Counted from the first letter of the stretch, positions 27,734 through 38,167 are shown. The stretch: DNA of 64,000 nt from CAWCWN01 sp963799245 (GCA_963799245.1 CAWCWN010000003.1:62001-126000); one strand, 5' to 3'. Numbers and translations are program-made. Notes: a model not told the origin generated them from the sequence alone.

Positions 27734-28219
27734 TCACTCTCGAGCCTGCAAATGCTGACGTAGCAACGGAAGAACTGATACCGTGCATATGTTTTCCAGG
27801 GTCCGTTCATGTGCCAGCGGGACTGTATCGGTGCAGTAGATGTGATTGACCCCAAGTGACCAGAGCCTGTGCCAGAGCGTGCCTGTAAAAAGCCCATGCG
27901 TGACCAGAATGGTGATATCGCGCACGCCGCGCTGCTGCAGTTGTTCACAGTAGGCCAGGTACGGCAAGAGGGCTATGATGTTGCGCGCCCCTGCTTTTTT
28001 GAGGGTATGGCTTAACAACAGCGTGGAGAGGAGCTGTTCATCGGGAGGAGCAATACTCCCCAGAATGAGGCACTCCTCATGTACCACGTTGGTCTGGAGA
28101 GCAGCGTGCAGCTCTTGATTGGCAAAACGCTCAAGAGAGCAGTGACCAGGCTGTATGCCGAGCGATGCAGTAAGCTCTTTTCCCATAGATGCGTGCGTAG
28201 GTAGGACAAACACGATCAT
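27734..28219 (-). CDS. PRPP-synthetase-like protein with internal deletion
   Basis: 161 residues from the ATG at 28219 (weak site AAGTGAAGTGAAAAAG). The first half follows ribose-phosphate pyrophosphokinase from its start (LERFANQELHAALQTNVV, IALLPYLAYCEQ). The next residues jump to the family C-terminus (LQQRGVRDITILVTHGLF, YCTDTVPL). Compared with normal length (about 310), roughly 130-150 central residues, including the PRPP-binding loop, are missing while the frame stays open. It cannot be a normal Prs; it may be a stable remnant or a regulatory derivative. Confidence 0.72.
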   Translation of the reverse strand: MIVFVLPTHASMGKELTASLGIQPGHCSLERFANQELHAALQTNVVHEECLILGSIAPPDEQLLSTLLLSHTLKKAGARNIIALLPYLAYCEQLQQRGVRDITILVTHGLFTGTLWHRLWSLGVNHIYCTDTVPLAHERTLENICTVSVLPLLRQHLQARE

Positions 28220-28420
28220 CTTTTTCACTTCACTTTGCCTCTGACATGTGGCCTGTGCTGCCTGCCTCAAACAGACGAGCAAACTCAGCAGGAAGCAGCG
28301 CCCGCAAGTCGTCCATTTCACCCTTGGAGACTGCTTCACCCAGGACCGCGATTACTGCCCTGGCGTGAAAGGAAGAGCCAGCCAAGGAACGCGTTGACCC
28401 ATCTCAGGACACCAGGCCGT

Positions 28421-29443
28421 TCACTGCTCTCCCTCGCTCGTGCTTGCCTTCTCCTGGGTCTGCTGGCCCTTGTCCAGCATGTCTGGTGGGCGCACGATCA
28501 GGAGCGGAAGCCGGGAGGCATGCAACACACGCTTGGTAATACTGCCCATCGCCCAGCTTTGCAGCCCGCTATATCCATGTGTCGACATGGCGATCAGATC
28601 CGAGCTGCCGGACACGCCGACATCCTCCATACCCCCACCTCCTTCCGCCGTGCGGATGATGCCCCCGGCGATATCGTCATCAATGCTGACGGACCATGTG
28701 ATGGCGAGCTTGAGGTCTGCCACCGGGCTGGCGACCAGCCCCGCGTGCATATGTTCGACTGTGTTTTTCAGGTACTGCTTCGCCTTGTGCATCACGGCTT
28801 CACGCTCGCTCTGGCTGAGCTGCTCAACCCCGGACAGGGCCACCACCCGTGTAAGATGCAGGGCAGCGGGTCCAGGAGCCGCCAGGGCCGCGACGAGTTG
28901 CGCAGCAGGGACAAGCGCCGCCTTTGCCAGTACAGAGCCATCCAGCGGGACGAGTGCACGCAAAGGGCCCTCGGCATGGGGAGGGGTGCCAACAAGCGCA
29001 GGTCCGCCTTCATGCAGCAGGAGCACGGGGAAGGTCGCATAGTGCGCGACTTTTTCCGCTACGCCGCCGAGCAACCAGCGCTTGAAGCCAGTGGTACCGT
29101 GACTGCACATGACGAGCAGATCAACAGATTGTAGTTGGGCAAACAGCAGGATGGCCCGTGCTGGTGTGCCAGTCAGCGCCTCCGTGCGGACGTCGATGCC
29201 CTTGAGATCGTCCGAGGAGCTCACCTGTGCCAGGTACTCCTGTGCTCTGGCAATGTCTGCTTCCTGAGCGAGTTCTGCGCGCCTGGCCAGTTGCACCGGG
29301 CGCAGATCCATGTCAAGCGGGGTAGTGACGACCTTGAGGAGTGTCAACGTGCCACCGCTGGCGCGCACAAGACGTGCAGCGACGGAAAGCGCCTGTTCTG
29401 CGCGAAACGATCCATCGAGGGGGACCAGGATGTGGTGAAACAT
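28421..29443 (-). CDS. Tandem-domain universal stress protein
   Basis: 340 residues, two UspA domains. The first starts MFHHILVPLDGSFRAEQAL and contains LLVMCSHGTTGFKRWLLGG. The second starts near residue 170 at PLRALVPLDGSVLAKAAL and ends AMSTHGYSGLQSWAMGSITKRVLHASRLPLL-like, with the G-x2-G-x9-G-S/T nucleotide-binding pattern. Start chosen at 29443 after AAAGGAGCAACACC. It is the intact reference for the damaged copies at 35320 and 39090. Such proteins bind ATP or AMP in hypoxia and other stress. Confidence 0.9.
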   Translation of the reverse strand: MFHHILVPLDGSFRAEQALSVAARLVRASGGTLTLLKVVTTPLDMDLRPVQLARRAELAQEADIARAQEYLAQVSSSDDLKGIDVRTEALTGTPARAILLFAQLQSVDLLVMCSHGTTGFKRWLLGGVAEKVAHYATFPVLLLHEGGPALVGTPPHAEGPLRALVPLDGSVLAKAALVPAAQLVAALAAPGPAALHLTRVVALSGVEQLSQSEREAVMHKAKQYLKNTVEHMHAGLVASPVADLKLAITWSVSIDDDIAGGIIRTAEGGGGMEDVGVSGSSDLIAMSTHGYSGLQSWAMGSITKRVLHASRLPLLIVRPPDMLDKGQQTQEKASTSEGEQ

Positions 29444-29860
29444 GGTGTTGCTCCTTTCAATAGCATTGCTGTTGATCGCTCCGCTGGCTTTTCTGCGTAC
29501 ACCTTCATCATACTGAGTATACGTTCCCCTCCTCGCAGCTCGGTCACGAGTGAACACATGCAGCTCACGCGTGCATCACAACTTGCTTGCTCCTTTATGA
29601 GCACACAAGGGAGAATGGTTGCAGCATGGGATCTCTTTCAATCCATATCAACTTCTCGCATCTCCCCTTGATCGGAGTGTGCCATCGAGCAGAGCACGAA
29701 TATGCGGAACAATAGATTCGTTCGCAGTGGCATTCACGCGTTGATACTCCTGCACCTTTGCCTCCATAATATGTAAGGAGAAACTTCCAGTTCTGATCAT
29801 GTCGGAGTATGAATCGAACCGCGGAAGACAAACACATTTTGAGGAGAAAGTGAGGCTCGT
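29444..29860. other. Intergenic, no gene seen
   Basis: Upstream regions of the divergent universal stress gene and the small cysteine-rich gene. No gene, repeat or strong promoter could be recognised. Confidence 0.4.
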
Positions 29861-29983
29861 ATGTGTCCTGCATGTGGACAAGCACCATGCAAGAACTGTA
29901 AGGGTTGCCATAATGTCGAGTGTGAACGCTATACTGAACCCGCAGATACGTGTGAGCCCAAAGAGGAACCATTCCAGCAATAA
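29861..29983 (+). CDS. Small cysteine-rich protein
   Basis: 40 residues, reading MCPACGQAPCKNCKGCHNVE at the start and ending EPKEEPFQQ. Seven cysteines, six of them in the first 21 residues as two CxxC pairs and further Cys. GAGGAGAAAGTGAGGCTCGT precedes the ATG. It is short, but the composition is unlikely by chance and suggests metal or redox binding. No family is recognised. It lies in the stress island between usp and lon. Confidence 0.5.
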   Translation: MCPACGQAPCKNCKGCHNVECERYTEPADTCEPKEEPFQQ

Positions 29984-30503
29984 GCGCCGCCCCTCTCCAG
30001 TCGTATTTGCTTCCCAGTGAAAAAGGGAGGAAGATGTTATCTTCAGGCCTTGTTCTGCCACATTATGTTCAGCTGGATAAGTACTACCTCTCATCATTTG
30101 GAAGTCCACGCTTGCATGACAGCCTTTGCTGTGCTGACGACTAACCTCCCATATGCAGCATAGCTGGTTGTGCCCAAAGGAGGGTCACAAGAGACTCACT
30201 TACTCTCACAAACGGGTTACAGCCCAGGAGTAGACCGGCTCCTCAGACCAGGCCTCTGAAAAACAACAGGGATGCCCTACCATGTGTTTACTGATCACAT
30301 GTGATCTGAGGAGGAACGCTTGTGAGGCTTCTGTGAGCAGCGTATGCTACGCTCTTTCTGAATGGGGAGAAGAAACAAGATAAACGGATAGTGCTGTTTC
30401 TGAGTGGACACGCGCAGTTCATCCGCAAACAAGCCAGCAAGGGATGTGTTTTTCATCGAGAGAATGAAAGAAGAGTTAAGATATACTGGGAAGGTGGTAT
30501 GCC
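29984..30503. other. Intergenic, no gene seen
   Basis: About 520 bases upstream of lon. No convincing coding frame on either strand and no repeat was recognised. The lon promoter is expected here but could not be pinned down. Confidence 0.4.
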
Positions 30504-33311
30504 ATGGAGAGCAATCAAGCCAGGCAAACACCAAAGAACAAGCAGCAGCTGGAAGAAACACAAGCAGGCATTGTTTCAGATAGATATGGCGCTAGAGCGG
30601 AGAAGACAGGCATGTGTGGCATATCGTCACTGAAGCAGCGTCAAGGCAGCGCTGGAGAAGCGGAGGCTCTCTCCGACCGTCCTCATTCCTCCGCTGAACA
30701 TAAGCGAGATCAGGGGCAAGCGAGCGCTCACGAGGAGGATCATTTCACTCTTCCCGGGGTTTTGCCGATCTTGCCGCTCCAGGAGACCGTTGTCTATCCT
30801 TGCGTCATGCGGCCGCTCGCTGTAGATCAGGAACGCGATATTCGTCTGATCGAGGACGTCATGCGTGGGGACCGGTTGGTCGTGCTGGTCGCGCAGAAAT
30901 CCGCTGACAGAGAGCAGGCAGGACCAGGCTACATCTTCATCATCGGCACAGTTGCACGCGTTAACCTGATGCTCCGCATGCCAGACGGCACGATCCAGAT
31001 GATTGTCCAGGGCCTCGCGCGTGTGGCTATCGGCGAATATACACAAAGGCAACCCTACCTTGCAGCCCATGTCGCTTTCAATCCGGAAATCCAAGCAAAC
31101 GACGATGAAAGCGAGGCGCTGAAGCGCAGCGTTATACGCTCCTTTCAACGCGTGTTGGAACTGGCGCAGAGTGCGCCTCCAGGAGTGAACGTGGCCTCAC
31201 TTGTGCTGGAAGAGCCTCGCCAGGTGGTCTATGCCATTGCCACCTTGCTACAGATGGACCTCGAGCTATGTCAGCAATTGCTTGAACTCGACTCGGTGCA
31301 CACCAAGCTCGCACAGGTGAGTAAGTACCTGACCCATGAGCTCGAGACTCTCGAACTCGGGAAAAAGATTCAAACTGGGGCGCAGCCAGAAATGAGCAAG
31401 AGACAGCGTGAGTATCTGCTGCGCGAACAGCACAAGGCGATCCAGCACGAACTGGGCGAGGAGCGTGAAGAGCAGGTGACCATCAATGAGTTGCGCCGCA
31501 AGATCGAAGCGGCCAGTATGCCTGACGAGGCGCTCAAAGAGGCGCAGCGCGAACTCTTCCGGCTCGAGAAGTTGCCCGCAGTCTCGCCCGAATATAGCAT
31601 TATCCACACCTACCTTGAGCTCGTGACGAGCTTACCCTGGAGCAGGAGTACAGGTGAGCAGATCAATGTGCCGCGCGCAAGTGAGGTGCTTGACCAGGAT
31701 CATTATGACGTGGAAAAGATCAAGGATCGCATCCTGGAACACCTGGCCGTGCGCCGCTTGAAGGAAGAACGTATGGCTGAGGAACTCAGCCAGGTAATGA
31801 CTCCTCTAGAGGGGGACGGCACTATCGCACCCGCGCCGTCTCCCTCTAGAGGAGTCATCCGGCATCTCAACCGTGACCCGATTCTCTGCTTTGTTGGTCC
31901 ACCAGGCGTCGGCAAGACCTCGCTGGGCCAATCGATCGCGCGCGCGCTGGGCCGGAAGTTCGCGCACATGTCGCTGGGTGGGATACGTGACGAAGCCGAG
32001 ATTCGCGGTCATCGCCGCACCTACCTTGGCGCGATGCCAGGACGGATTATTGAAACGCTGCGTCGAGTCGAAACCAACGACCCGGTGATCATGCTGGATG
32101 AGGTCGACAAAGTGGGGACCGACTGGCGTGGCGACCCCTCGTCGGCCCTGCTGGAGGTGCTGGATCCCGAACAGAACTCTAGCTTCCGCGATAACTACCT
32201 GGACCTGGCCTTCGACCTGTCCAGGGTCATGTTTATTACCACGGCCAACGCACTTGAGCCCATTCCGCCGGCGCTGCGCGACCGTCTGGAGATCCTGGAG
32301 CTCTCTGGCTACACGGAAGAGCAGAAGCTGCACATCGCGCGCACCTACCTGCTACCGAAACAACTGGCCTCCAACGGGCTCAAGCCAGGCGAGTTGCTCG
32401 TCGATGATGAGACCCTGCGGCGCATCGCGTGTGACTATACACGTGAAGCGGGAGTCCGCACCCTGGAGCGCGCAATCGGCTCGCTCTGCCGCAAAATAGC
32501 CCGCCAGATTGCCGAAGGGCAACAGACCCCAATGCATGTCACAGCGGAAGATCTGCCTGCCTATCTTGGCCGGCAGCTTTTCTTCGCGGAAGCCGCCGAA
32601 CGGATCGACCGGCCAGGGATTGCCACTGGGCTGGTCTGGACCCCGGTCGGCGGTGAAATCATCTTCATTGAGGCTGCGGCGATGCCAGCGCAAGAGACGC
32701 ATTTAACGCTCACCGGACAGCTGGGCAATGTGATGAAGGAGTCGGCCATGGCCGCCCTCAGCTATGTGTGTTCCAATGCGCAGGCGTTGGGCCTGCCCAA
32801 GCAGGTCTTTGAGAAGCAGCATGTGCATATTCATGTGCCTGCGGGAGCCATTCCCAAAGATGGACCCTCGGCGGGTGTGACCATGGTGACAGTGCTGGTC
32901 TCACTGGCCAGTGGCCGCAAGGCGCGTTCGGATGTCGCCATGACGGGCGAAATCACCTTGCGTGGCAGGGTGTTGCCGATTGGTGGGGTCAAGGAGAAGG
33001 TACTGGCGGCCTACCGCTCTGGTATTCACACGGTCATCCTGCCAGAGAAGAACGAGCAGGAATTGCTGGAGGACGTGCCCAACGAATTGCGTGCACACAT
33101 GACCTTCGTGTACGTCAACGACATCGCGCAGGTCCTCGCTGCCGCGCTCGAGCCTGCGCTGGAAAAAAGTGGAGCAGGAAAAGGCGGGCGAATCATGGCG
33201 AAAAGACGGCGGGGTGCGGCATCGACAAGGTTGCCGCGCACGCACATTGATGGGGAAAACGCGATGGAACAACGCTTGCGCGATCCAGCTGTACTCGCGA
33301 CAAAGCCATAG
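30504..33311 (+). CDS. lon: ATP-dependent protease Lon with inserted palindrome
   Basis: 935 residues. An about 80-residue polar extension precedes the LonN domain (LPILPLQETVVYP). Then a coiled region, the AAA+ domain with Walker A GPPGVGKT and Walker B VIMLDEVDKV, and the protease domain with catalytic Ser in PKDGPSAGVTM and Lys in IGGVKEKVLAAYRSG. Between LAVRRLKEERMAEELSQ and RHLNRDPILCFVG the gene contains about 20 extra residues (MTPLEGDGTIAPAPSPSRGV) encoded by a 62-bp palindrome, in frame. A basic tail of about 50 residues follows the protease domain. GGGAAGGTGG lies before the ATG. Confidence 0.92.
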   Translation: MESNQARQTPKNKQQLEETQAGIVSDRYGARAEKTGMCGISSLKQRQGSAGEAEALSDRPHSSAEHKRDQGQASAHEEDHFTLPGVLPILPLQETVVYPCVMRPLAVDQERDIRLIEDVMRGDRLVVLVAQKSADREQAGPGYIFIIGTVARVNLMLRMPDGTIQMIVQGLARVAIGEYTQRQPYLAAHVAFNPEIQANDDESEALKRSVIRSFQRVLELAQSAPPGVNVASLVLEEPRQVVYAIATLLQMDLELCQQLLELDSVHTKLAQVSKYLTHELETLELGKKIQTGAQPEMSKRQREYLLREQHKAIQHELGEEREEQVTINELRRKIEAASMPDEALKEAQRELFRLEKLPAVSPEYSIIHTYLELVTSLPWSRSTGEQINVPRASEVLDQDHYDVEKIKDRILEHLAVRRLKEERMAEELSQVMTPLEGDGTIAPAPSPSRGVIRHLNRDPILCFVGPPGVGKTSLGQSIARALGRKFAHMSLGGIRDEAEIRGHRRTYLGAMPGRIIETLRRVETNDPVIMLDEVDKVGTDWRGDPSSALLEVLDPEQNSSFRDNYLDLAFDLSRVMFITTANALEPIPPALRDRLEILELSGYTEEQKLHIARTYLLPKQLASNGLKPGELLVDDETLRRIACDYTREAGVRTLERAIGSLCRKIARQIAEGQQTPMHVTAEDLPAYLGRQLFFAEAAERIDRPGIATGLVWTPVGGEIIFIEAAAMPAQETHLTLTGQLGNVMKESAMAALSYVCSNAQALGLPKQVFEKQHVHIHVPAGAIPKDGPSAGVTMVTVLVSLASGRKARSDVAMTGEITLRGRVLPIGGVKEKVLAAYRSGIHTVILPEKNEQELLEDVPNELRAHMTFVYVNDIAQVLAAALEPALEKSGAGKGGRIMAKRRRGAASTRLPRTHIDGENAMEQRLRDPAVLATKP
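31797..31858. repeat. 62-bp palindrome inside lon
   Basis: Arms 31797-31820 and 31835-31858 are 24 bases each with one mismatch (ATGACTCCTCTAGAGGG...), around a 14-base loop. Arm and loop lengths equal those of palindrome A at 1049-1110, although the sequence is unrelated. It keeps the lon frame open and codes for a Gly/Pro-rich loop just before the AAA+ domain. Confidence 0.92.
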
Positions 33312-33329
33312 AAAAGCCTCCTGCGAAGA

Positions 33330-35102
33330 CTACAGTTTACATTGGTAAGGATCGCACTTCGACGCATGTTCTTTTTCATACGCTTCTTCACCTACTCCAA
33401 GCTGGAGCACTTGCCCGGCGATACTTCCGTAACGATAGATCGTGATACCTTTTAGCCCGAGGTGATACGCCTGGCGGTAGACTTCAGCCACGACAGCCAG
33501 TGAAGCCTCATTCGGCAGATTAATGGTCTTCGCAACCGCGTTATTCACACCGGCTTGAAAGGCCGCCTGCATCAGCAGGTGTTGGCGCGGTTCAATCTCC
33601 AAGGCCGTGGCAAACAGGTCGCGGGCATGCGCAGGCACTCCAGGTGCCTCGGAGAGGGTGCCATGGTTCGCTACATACTCAAGGACCTCAGGTGTCAGGA
33701 AACCCATGCGCTCACCTATGGTTAACAGCAAGGGATTCCACTCGCTCAGGGTCTGGTTGCCCAGGACGCCCACGCGGCGGTAGCTTAAGGCAAAGAGCGG
33801 TTCGATACTTGAAGAGGTGTCCGCGATGATCGAGATGGTTCCTGTTGGAGCGATGGAGGTCACGGTCGCATTGCGTAACCGTACGCCCCTTCTGGCGTAG
33901 ACACTCTGTTGCCACTGCGGGAAGACGCCGCGTTCGACTGCCAGTCCGGCTGATGTACGATGCGCTTTGCGTGAGATAAAATGGCTAAGCTGGCCTGCGC
34001 ATGTCAGGGCTTCTCTGCTCCGGTACGGTATGCCCAGGCGCAAGAGGAGCTCAGCAAAACCCATGACTCCCAGGCCAATCTTGCGATTCGCCAGGGTGAC
34101 GGTCTCCACCTGCTGGAGAGGGTAGCGGTTCACGACCAGGACATCATCGAGAAAACGGACGGCTTGCTTCACCACCTGTGCCAGGCGCGGCCAATCAATT
34201 CTGCTCGTCCCACACTCCTCTTTGACCATGTGCGCCAGATTGATCGAGCCGAGATTACAGGATTCATAGGGGAGCAGTGGCACTTCACCACAGGGATTGG
34301 TGGCTTCGATCCGTCCAAGCGTGCGGAGCGGATGGACGCGATTGATGGCATCCAGAAAGATGAGTCCAGGATCACCGCTTGCCCAGGCGGCCTCAACGAT
34401 CCGCTGAAAGACGTCACGAGCAGCCAGCCGCCCGCTAGCGCGACCAGTGGTTGGATGGTGAAGGTCATAGCCCTCATTGTGCTCAACGGCAGACATAAAG
34501 GCATCGCTGATGCCAACAGAGAGGTTAAAATTGGTGAGCGCGCCCGCCTCGTGTTTGGCCTCGATAAACTCTAGGATAGCGGGATGATCTACCGCTAACA
34601 CGCCCATGTTTGCCCCGCGCCTTTTGCCGCCGAGCTTGATGTTCTCCGTCGCACAGTCAAAGATTTTCAAGAAAGAGAGCGGCCCCGAGGCTGTTCCCCC
34701 GGTGGAAGCGATCTGGTCACCTGCGGGCCGCAGGCGGCTGAAGCTAAAGCCGGTTCCACCTCCCGAGCGCTGGATGAGGGCCATATCCCGCAGCGCGCTA
34801 AAGATGGACTCCATGCTATCCTCCAGAGGGAGCACGAAACAGGCGGAGAGTTGCCCCAGAGGGGTGCCGGCGTTCATCAACGTGGGGGAATTCGGCAAGA
34901 AATCCAGCCTGCTCAGCAGGAGATGAAAACGCTCCTCCCACAGCTCTGCCTGGTCACGCCTGCCCAGCAGCAGTTCAGCATGTGCGATGGCTCGTGCCAC
35001 GCGAGCAAAGAGCTCATCAGGCGTTTCGCAAAGCTCGCCCCGGGCATTCCGTCGCAGATAGCGCGCTTCCAGGACCCGGCGGGCATTCACACTCATGTGC
35101 AT
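33330..35102 (-). CDS. nrdZ: Adenosylcobalamin-dependent (class II) ribonucleoside-diphosphate reductase
   Basis: 590 residues. Blocks: DFLPNSPTLMNAGTPLGQLS, SGGGTGFSFSRLRP, IEATNPCGEVPLLPYESCNL (active-site Cys and Glu), and SIAPTGTISIIADTSSSIEP. The C-terminus has a redox cysteine pair, CDPYQC. There is no ATP-cone. Class II enzymes work without oxygen; the size matches NrdZ/NrdJ short forms such as Rv0570 in the dormancy regulon. GTAGGAGGACCGT precedes the ATG. The 3' end faces lon. Confidence 0.9.
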   Translation of the reverse strand: MHMSVNARRVLEARYLRRNARGELCETPDELFARVARAIAHAELLLGRRDQAELWEERFHLLLSRLDFLPNSPTLMNAGTPLGQLSACFVLPLEDSMESIFSALRDMALIQRSGGGTGFSFSRLRPAGDQIASTGGTASGPLSFLKIFDCATENIKLGGKRRGANMGVLAVDHPAILEFIEAKHEAGALTNFNLSVGISDAFMSAVEHNEGYDLHHPTTGRASGRLAARDVFQRIVEAAWASGDPGLIFLDAINRVHPLRTLGRIEATNPCGEVPLLPYESCNLGSINLAHMVKEECGTSRIDWPRLAQVVKQAVRFLDDVLVVNRYPLQQVETVTLANRKIGLGVMGFAELLLRLGIPYRSREALTCAGQLSHFISRKAHRTSAGLAVERGVFPQWQQSVYARRGVRLRNATVTSIAPTGTISIIADTSSSIEPLFALSYRRVGVLGNQTLSEWNPLLLTIGERMGFLTPEVLEYVANHGTLSEAPGVPAHARDLFATALEIEPRQHLLMQAAFQAGVNNAVAKTINLPNEASLAVVAEVYRQAYHLGLKGITIYRYGSIAGQVLQLGVGEEAYEKEHASKCDPYQCKL

Positions 35103-35319
35103 ACGGTCCTCCTACACTCATTTCATCATTCACACGACCGGCACTCCTGCTCAGGAAGAAACGCTTCAGGAAAGCTCACCCATAATTTGTCCGCTCATAA
35201 CGAACCGGCTGATACACGACGCATGCGCAAGATCAGCACCTGTGCATCGCGCTCATCTGTCGTGTAAGCTCGACGAAGTTCCTACAAACGTTCGCTTGCT
35301 GTTGGTGTGAATCCAAGCC

Positions 35320-35941
35320 TTATGCCCTGGATTCTACTCCATCCTGTGGATGCTGTGCGTCTGTTCCAGACTCATGCAATAGCGCGTGCGGTGGCCGCAC
35401 CACGAACACTGGCTGCGACGTCGCATGCAGCACACGCTCGGTGATGCTTCCGACTATCCAGCGAGCGAGAACGCCACGCCCGTGGGTGGACATAGCGATC
35501 ACATCGTATGTGCCTGCTATGGGAAGTCCTTCAGCATCCTCAATGCTTTCCCCTGCCCCGATAATCGCCGCTGCGACATCTTGCGCTGGCACGACAGCAC
35601 ACGTGATGGGCAGCTCGTCATCTGCGGCCATGCTGGTGCGGATCTTGTTCGTGAGCATGTCCAGATACTCCCTGGCCTGTTGTTGCGTGTGCTCGATGAT
35701 CTGGGCGCCAACGCTCTCTGAGAAATTTTCTGCGATATCCGTCGTATCCACCACATGCAAGAGATGCAGCCTGGCCTGCGATGGCGGGGCGAAGGCCTCC
35801 ACCAGCTGTATTACCGGCTCAAGGATCGTCTCAGACAGCTCAGAACCATCCAGCGTCACCAGGGCGCGCAGGGGACGCTCGGCATCTGGCCCGCTCCGCA
35901 CGCATTGATCCATCCAATGGGACCAATATACGCTGAAACAT
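35320..35941 (-). pseudogene. Universal stress protein, first domain deleted
   Basis: An intact start MFQRILVPLDGSMRAER (ATG at 35941) runs directly into the beginning of the second domain (DAERPLRALVTLDGSELSE) in a different frame, with about 150 residues gone. The two sides share GCGGAGCG and GCCGAGCG, pointing to a microhomology-type deletion. The second domain remains open to 35320 (AMSTHGRGVLARWIVGSITE) and could still be made from the ATG at 35913. Without that restart the gene is dead. Confidence 0.78.
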
Positions 35942-36680
35942 GTTCTTGCTCCTTTTCATGTTCAGGGGCGCATAGGCGCGGACTTTAGGCCAAAGCCAAC
36001 TCCTTTCCCCTTTTCCACAGAGGAGAAGTCAGGGCAAGGAGTTGGGCGCGTATCTCCGTTTCTTGATGTCCTCGCAAGCGAGGACGGTGGCAGAGATAGC
36101 GCAGCAGCCAGGGCACACAGGCACACAAGCGCTGTTCACTCCAGCCACCGCACACGATCTGCTTGAGGTGCTGCACGCCGATGGCGGTCAAGGTCCAGGT
36201 ACTCAACACACATTCGACCGGCTCCATCCTCTCTTGATCCGCTTCCGTTGCGATCTTCTGGAAGACTTCTCGCATCAGTTGCGCCTCCTGCTCGTACAAG
36301 GCCCAGCCGATCAGCAGCAAGTGGACCACCAGACGGGCTCGCTCTATCTGTTTCAAGCGCAGGACATGCATCTGCAAAAACGTCTTCATGCGTTTAAAGA
36401 GCAATTCAATTTGCCAGCGGGCGCGGTAGAGTCGCAAGATCAACGCATCGGGCCAGTCCTGCTCGCAGAGCGTCGTCACGATCACCACCCATTCTGCCCA
36501 CCACAAGGTCTCGTCTTTGAGCTGCTTGCCTTTGGCTCTCGCCTTGGCCGCTTTGCTCTCACGTGCCCGTTGCGCTTGGTCTTTGGGCAAATGGAAGAGG
36601 ACCACTCGCACGGATGCCCGCTGCCCCTTCCCCGGCAGGTTGATCCACCCAGAAAGGCTGGTGCTTTCTCCATAGTCTAA

Positions 36681-38167
36681 TACTACAGTTGTAGATAGAG
36701 ATGCGAGCGACGTTTGTAATGATAGAGCTTGGCAAGCGCTTGATGGCTCCGTCGCCACATGGACCACGCCAAGCGGTGCAGCGGAGCCAGTGGAGTGATC
36801 CCGACGAGATACCAGAAGAGCCGACGGACTTCTGGGATGCTCAGCGGCACCATCACGGGCAGTGCAGGCCCCGCTGGTGCTTGAACTGACTCAACGAGCT
36901 CGTCAGGGGGCTGGGGGCTGGGCTGGCCAGCCTCCTCAGCCGTTTTTTTCCCAGCTCCCCCTGGCTCTGGGCACGCATGACCGTGAGAAAGGCCTGGGCG
37001 ACCAAAGCGAGGGTGATGTGTCGATACCAGCCATGCCAGGACCGCACCTCAGAGTCAGCCAGTCCCACCTCGCCCTTGCCCACCTCAAAACACTGCTCCA
37101 CGGTCCAGCGACTGCCGATGGCCTGCACCATCTCGGCCAAGGTGGTTCCCGCCCGGGCAAAGACCAGGAAATAGGCCAGCTTCTCCTGGGCTGCGGCGCC
37201 TGGCAGGCTGCGGCGCACCACCAGCCAACGCTGCCATCCGGCTTCGGCTGGGCTGCTCAACGCGACAGCAGCCCACGCGTAGAGCCGGGGTCCTTTGGCT
37301 CCCGCTCCCGCACTCAGCGGCTGCCACTGCGCCGCTGAGAGCCCCTTGGCCAGCCGATCCACCCGCCTACGCTGCCCGTTCACCTCCACCCACTCATGAC
37401 ACCGCACGCCCACGGCATAGGCTTGGCCGCGGGCTTCCAACCCTGCTCGCAGCTGCGGGTTGCTGCCATACACCGTATCGCCGCTCACCCAGGCCACTGG
37501 CACCCCCGCATCCAGTGTGCGCCACAGCATGCGGGCTGCCAACTCTGGCTTGCTGGCAAACCCCACCTCGGCTGGCACCCTCGCCTCGCGGCACCGCTCG
37601 GGGTCCGCCGTCCAGCTCTTGGGCAGGTAGAGTTCCCGATCCAGCAAGCAGGCTCCCTTGGCACTGGCATAGCTCACGAAGACGCCCACCTGGCAGTTCT
37701 CGACTCGCCCGGCCGTGCCACTGTACTGCCGCTGCACCCCTACCGACTTGTGGCCTTTCTTGAGAAAGCCGGTTTCATCGATCACCAGCACGGCTGCCTC
37801 CTCGCCTAACGTCTCGCTGACGTAGCTGCGCAGTTCATCGCGCACCCCATCCGGGTCCCACTTGGCTCGATCCAAGAGGTGCTGCATCCCATAGGGCGTC
37901 GCCTCTCCTGCCTCTTCGGCCACTTGCCAGCCATTTTTGCGCGCCACCGGGCTGAGTAACACCCGCAGGTACACAGCCATGCGCTCGCTGGCTTCCTGGC
38001 GCACGACGTAGCGGCCGATCCGCTCACCCAGCGCGTCGAAGGCGCTTGCCCACGGCGTTTCGGCTCCCTCTGGCCCGCTCTCGCTCCACTGCTGCTGCTT
38101 GATAGGTCATGTTCCTCGCTTCCTTTTCTTTTTCTCCTTCTATCTTACCATATCTACAACTGTAGTA
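36681..38167 (-). mobile_element. IS701-family insertion sequence
   Basis: 1487 bp with inverted ends TACTACAGTTGTAGATA (36681-36697 and complement 38151-38167) and a 4-base target duplication CTAA at 36677-36680 and 38168-38171. CTAA fits the YTAR target preference of IS701. It sits inside the IS4-type transposase. Confidence 0.93.
36853..38110 (-). pseudogene. IS701-family transposase, N-terminal frameshift
   Basis: The long frame (to 38004) carries DDE_5 features: LVIDETGFLKKG, WVSGDTVYGSNPQLR and a late RWTVEQCFEVGKGEVGL block. The likely true start is the ATG at 38110; reading MTY then Q-Q-Q-Q-W-S-E requires removing one A near 38100, after which AETPWASAFDALGERIGRY follows in frame with the rest. 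With the extra base, only internal starts (GTG at 38004) can yield protein. It may still be partly functional. Confidence 0.8.

Noticed and set aside
29648..30109. 153-codon minus-strand frame overlapping the cysteine-rich small gene
   Set aside because: Low-complexity translation without domain or ribosome site; the opposite-strand small gene explains the region better.
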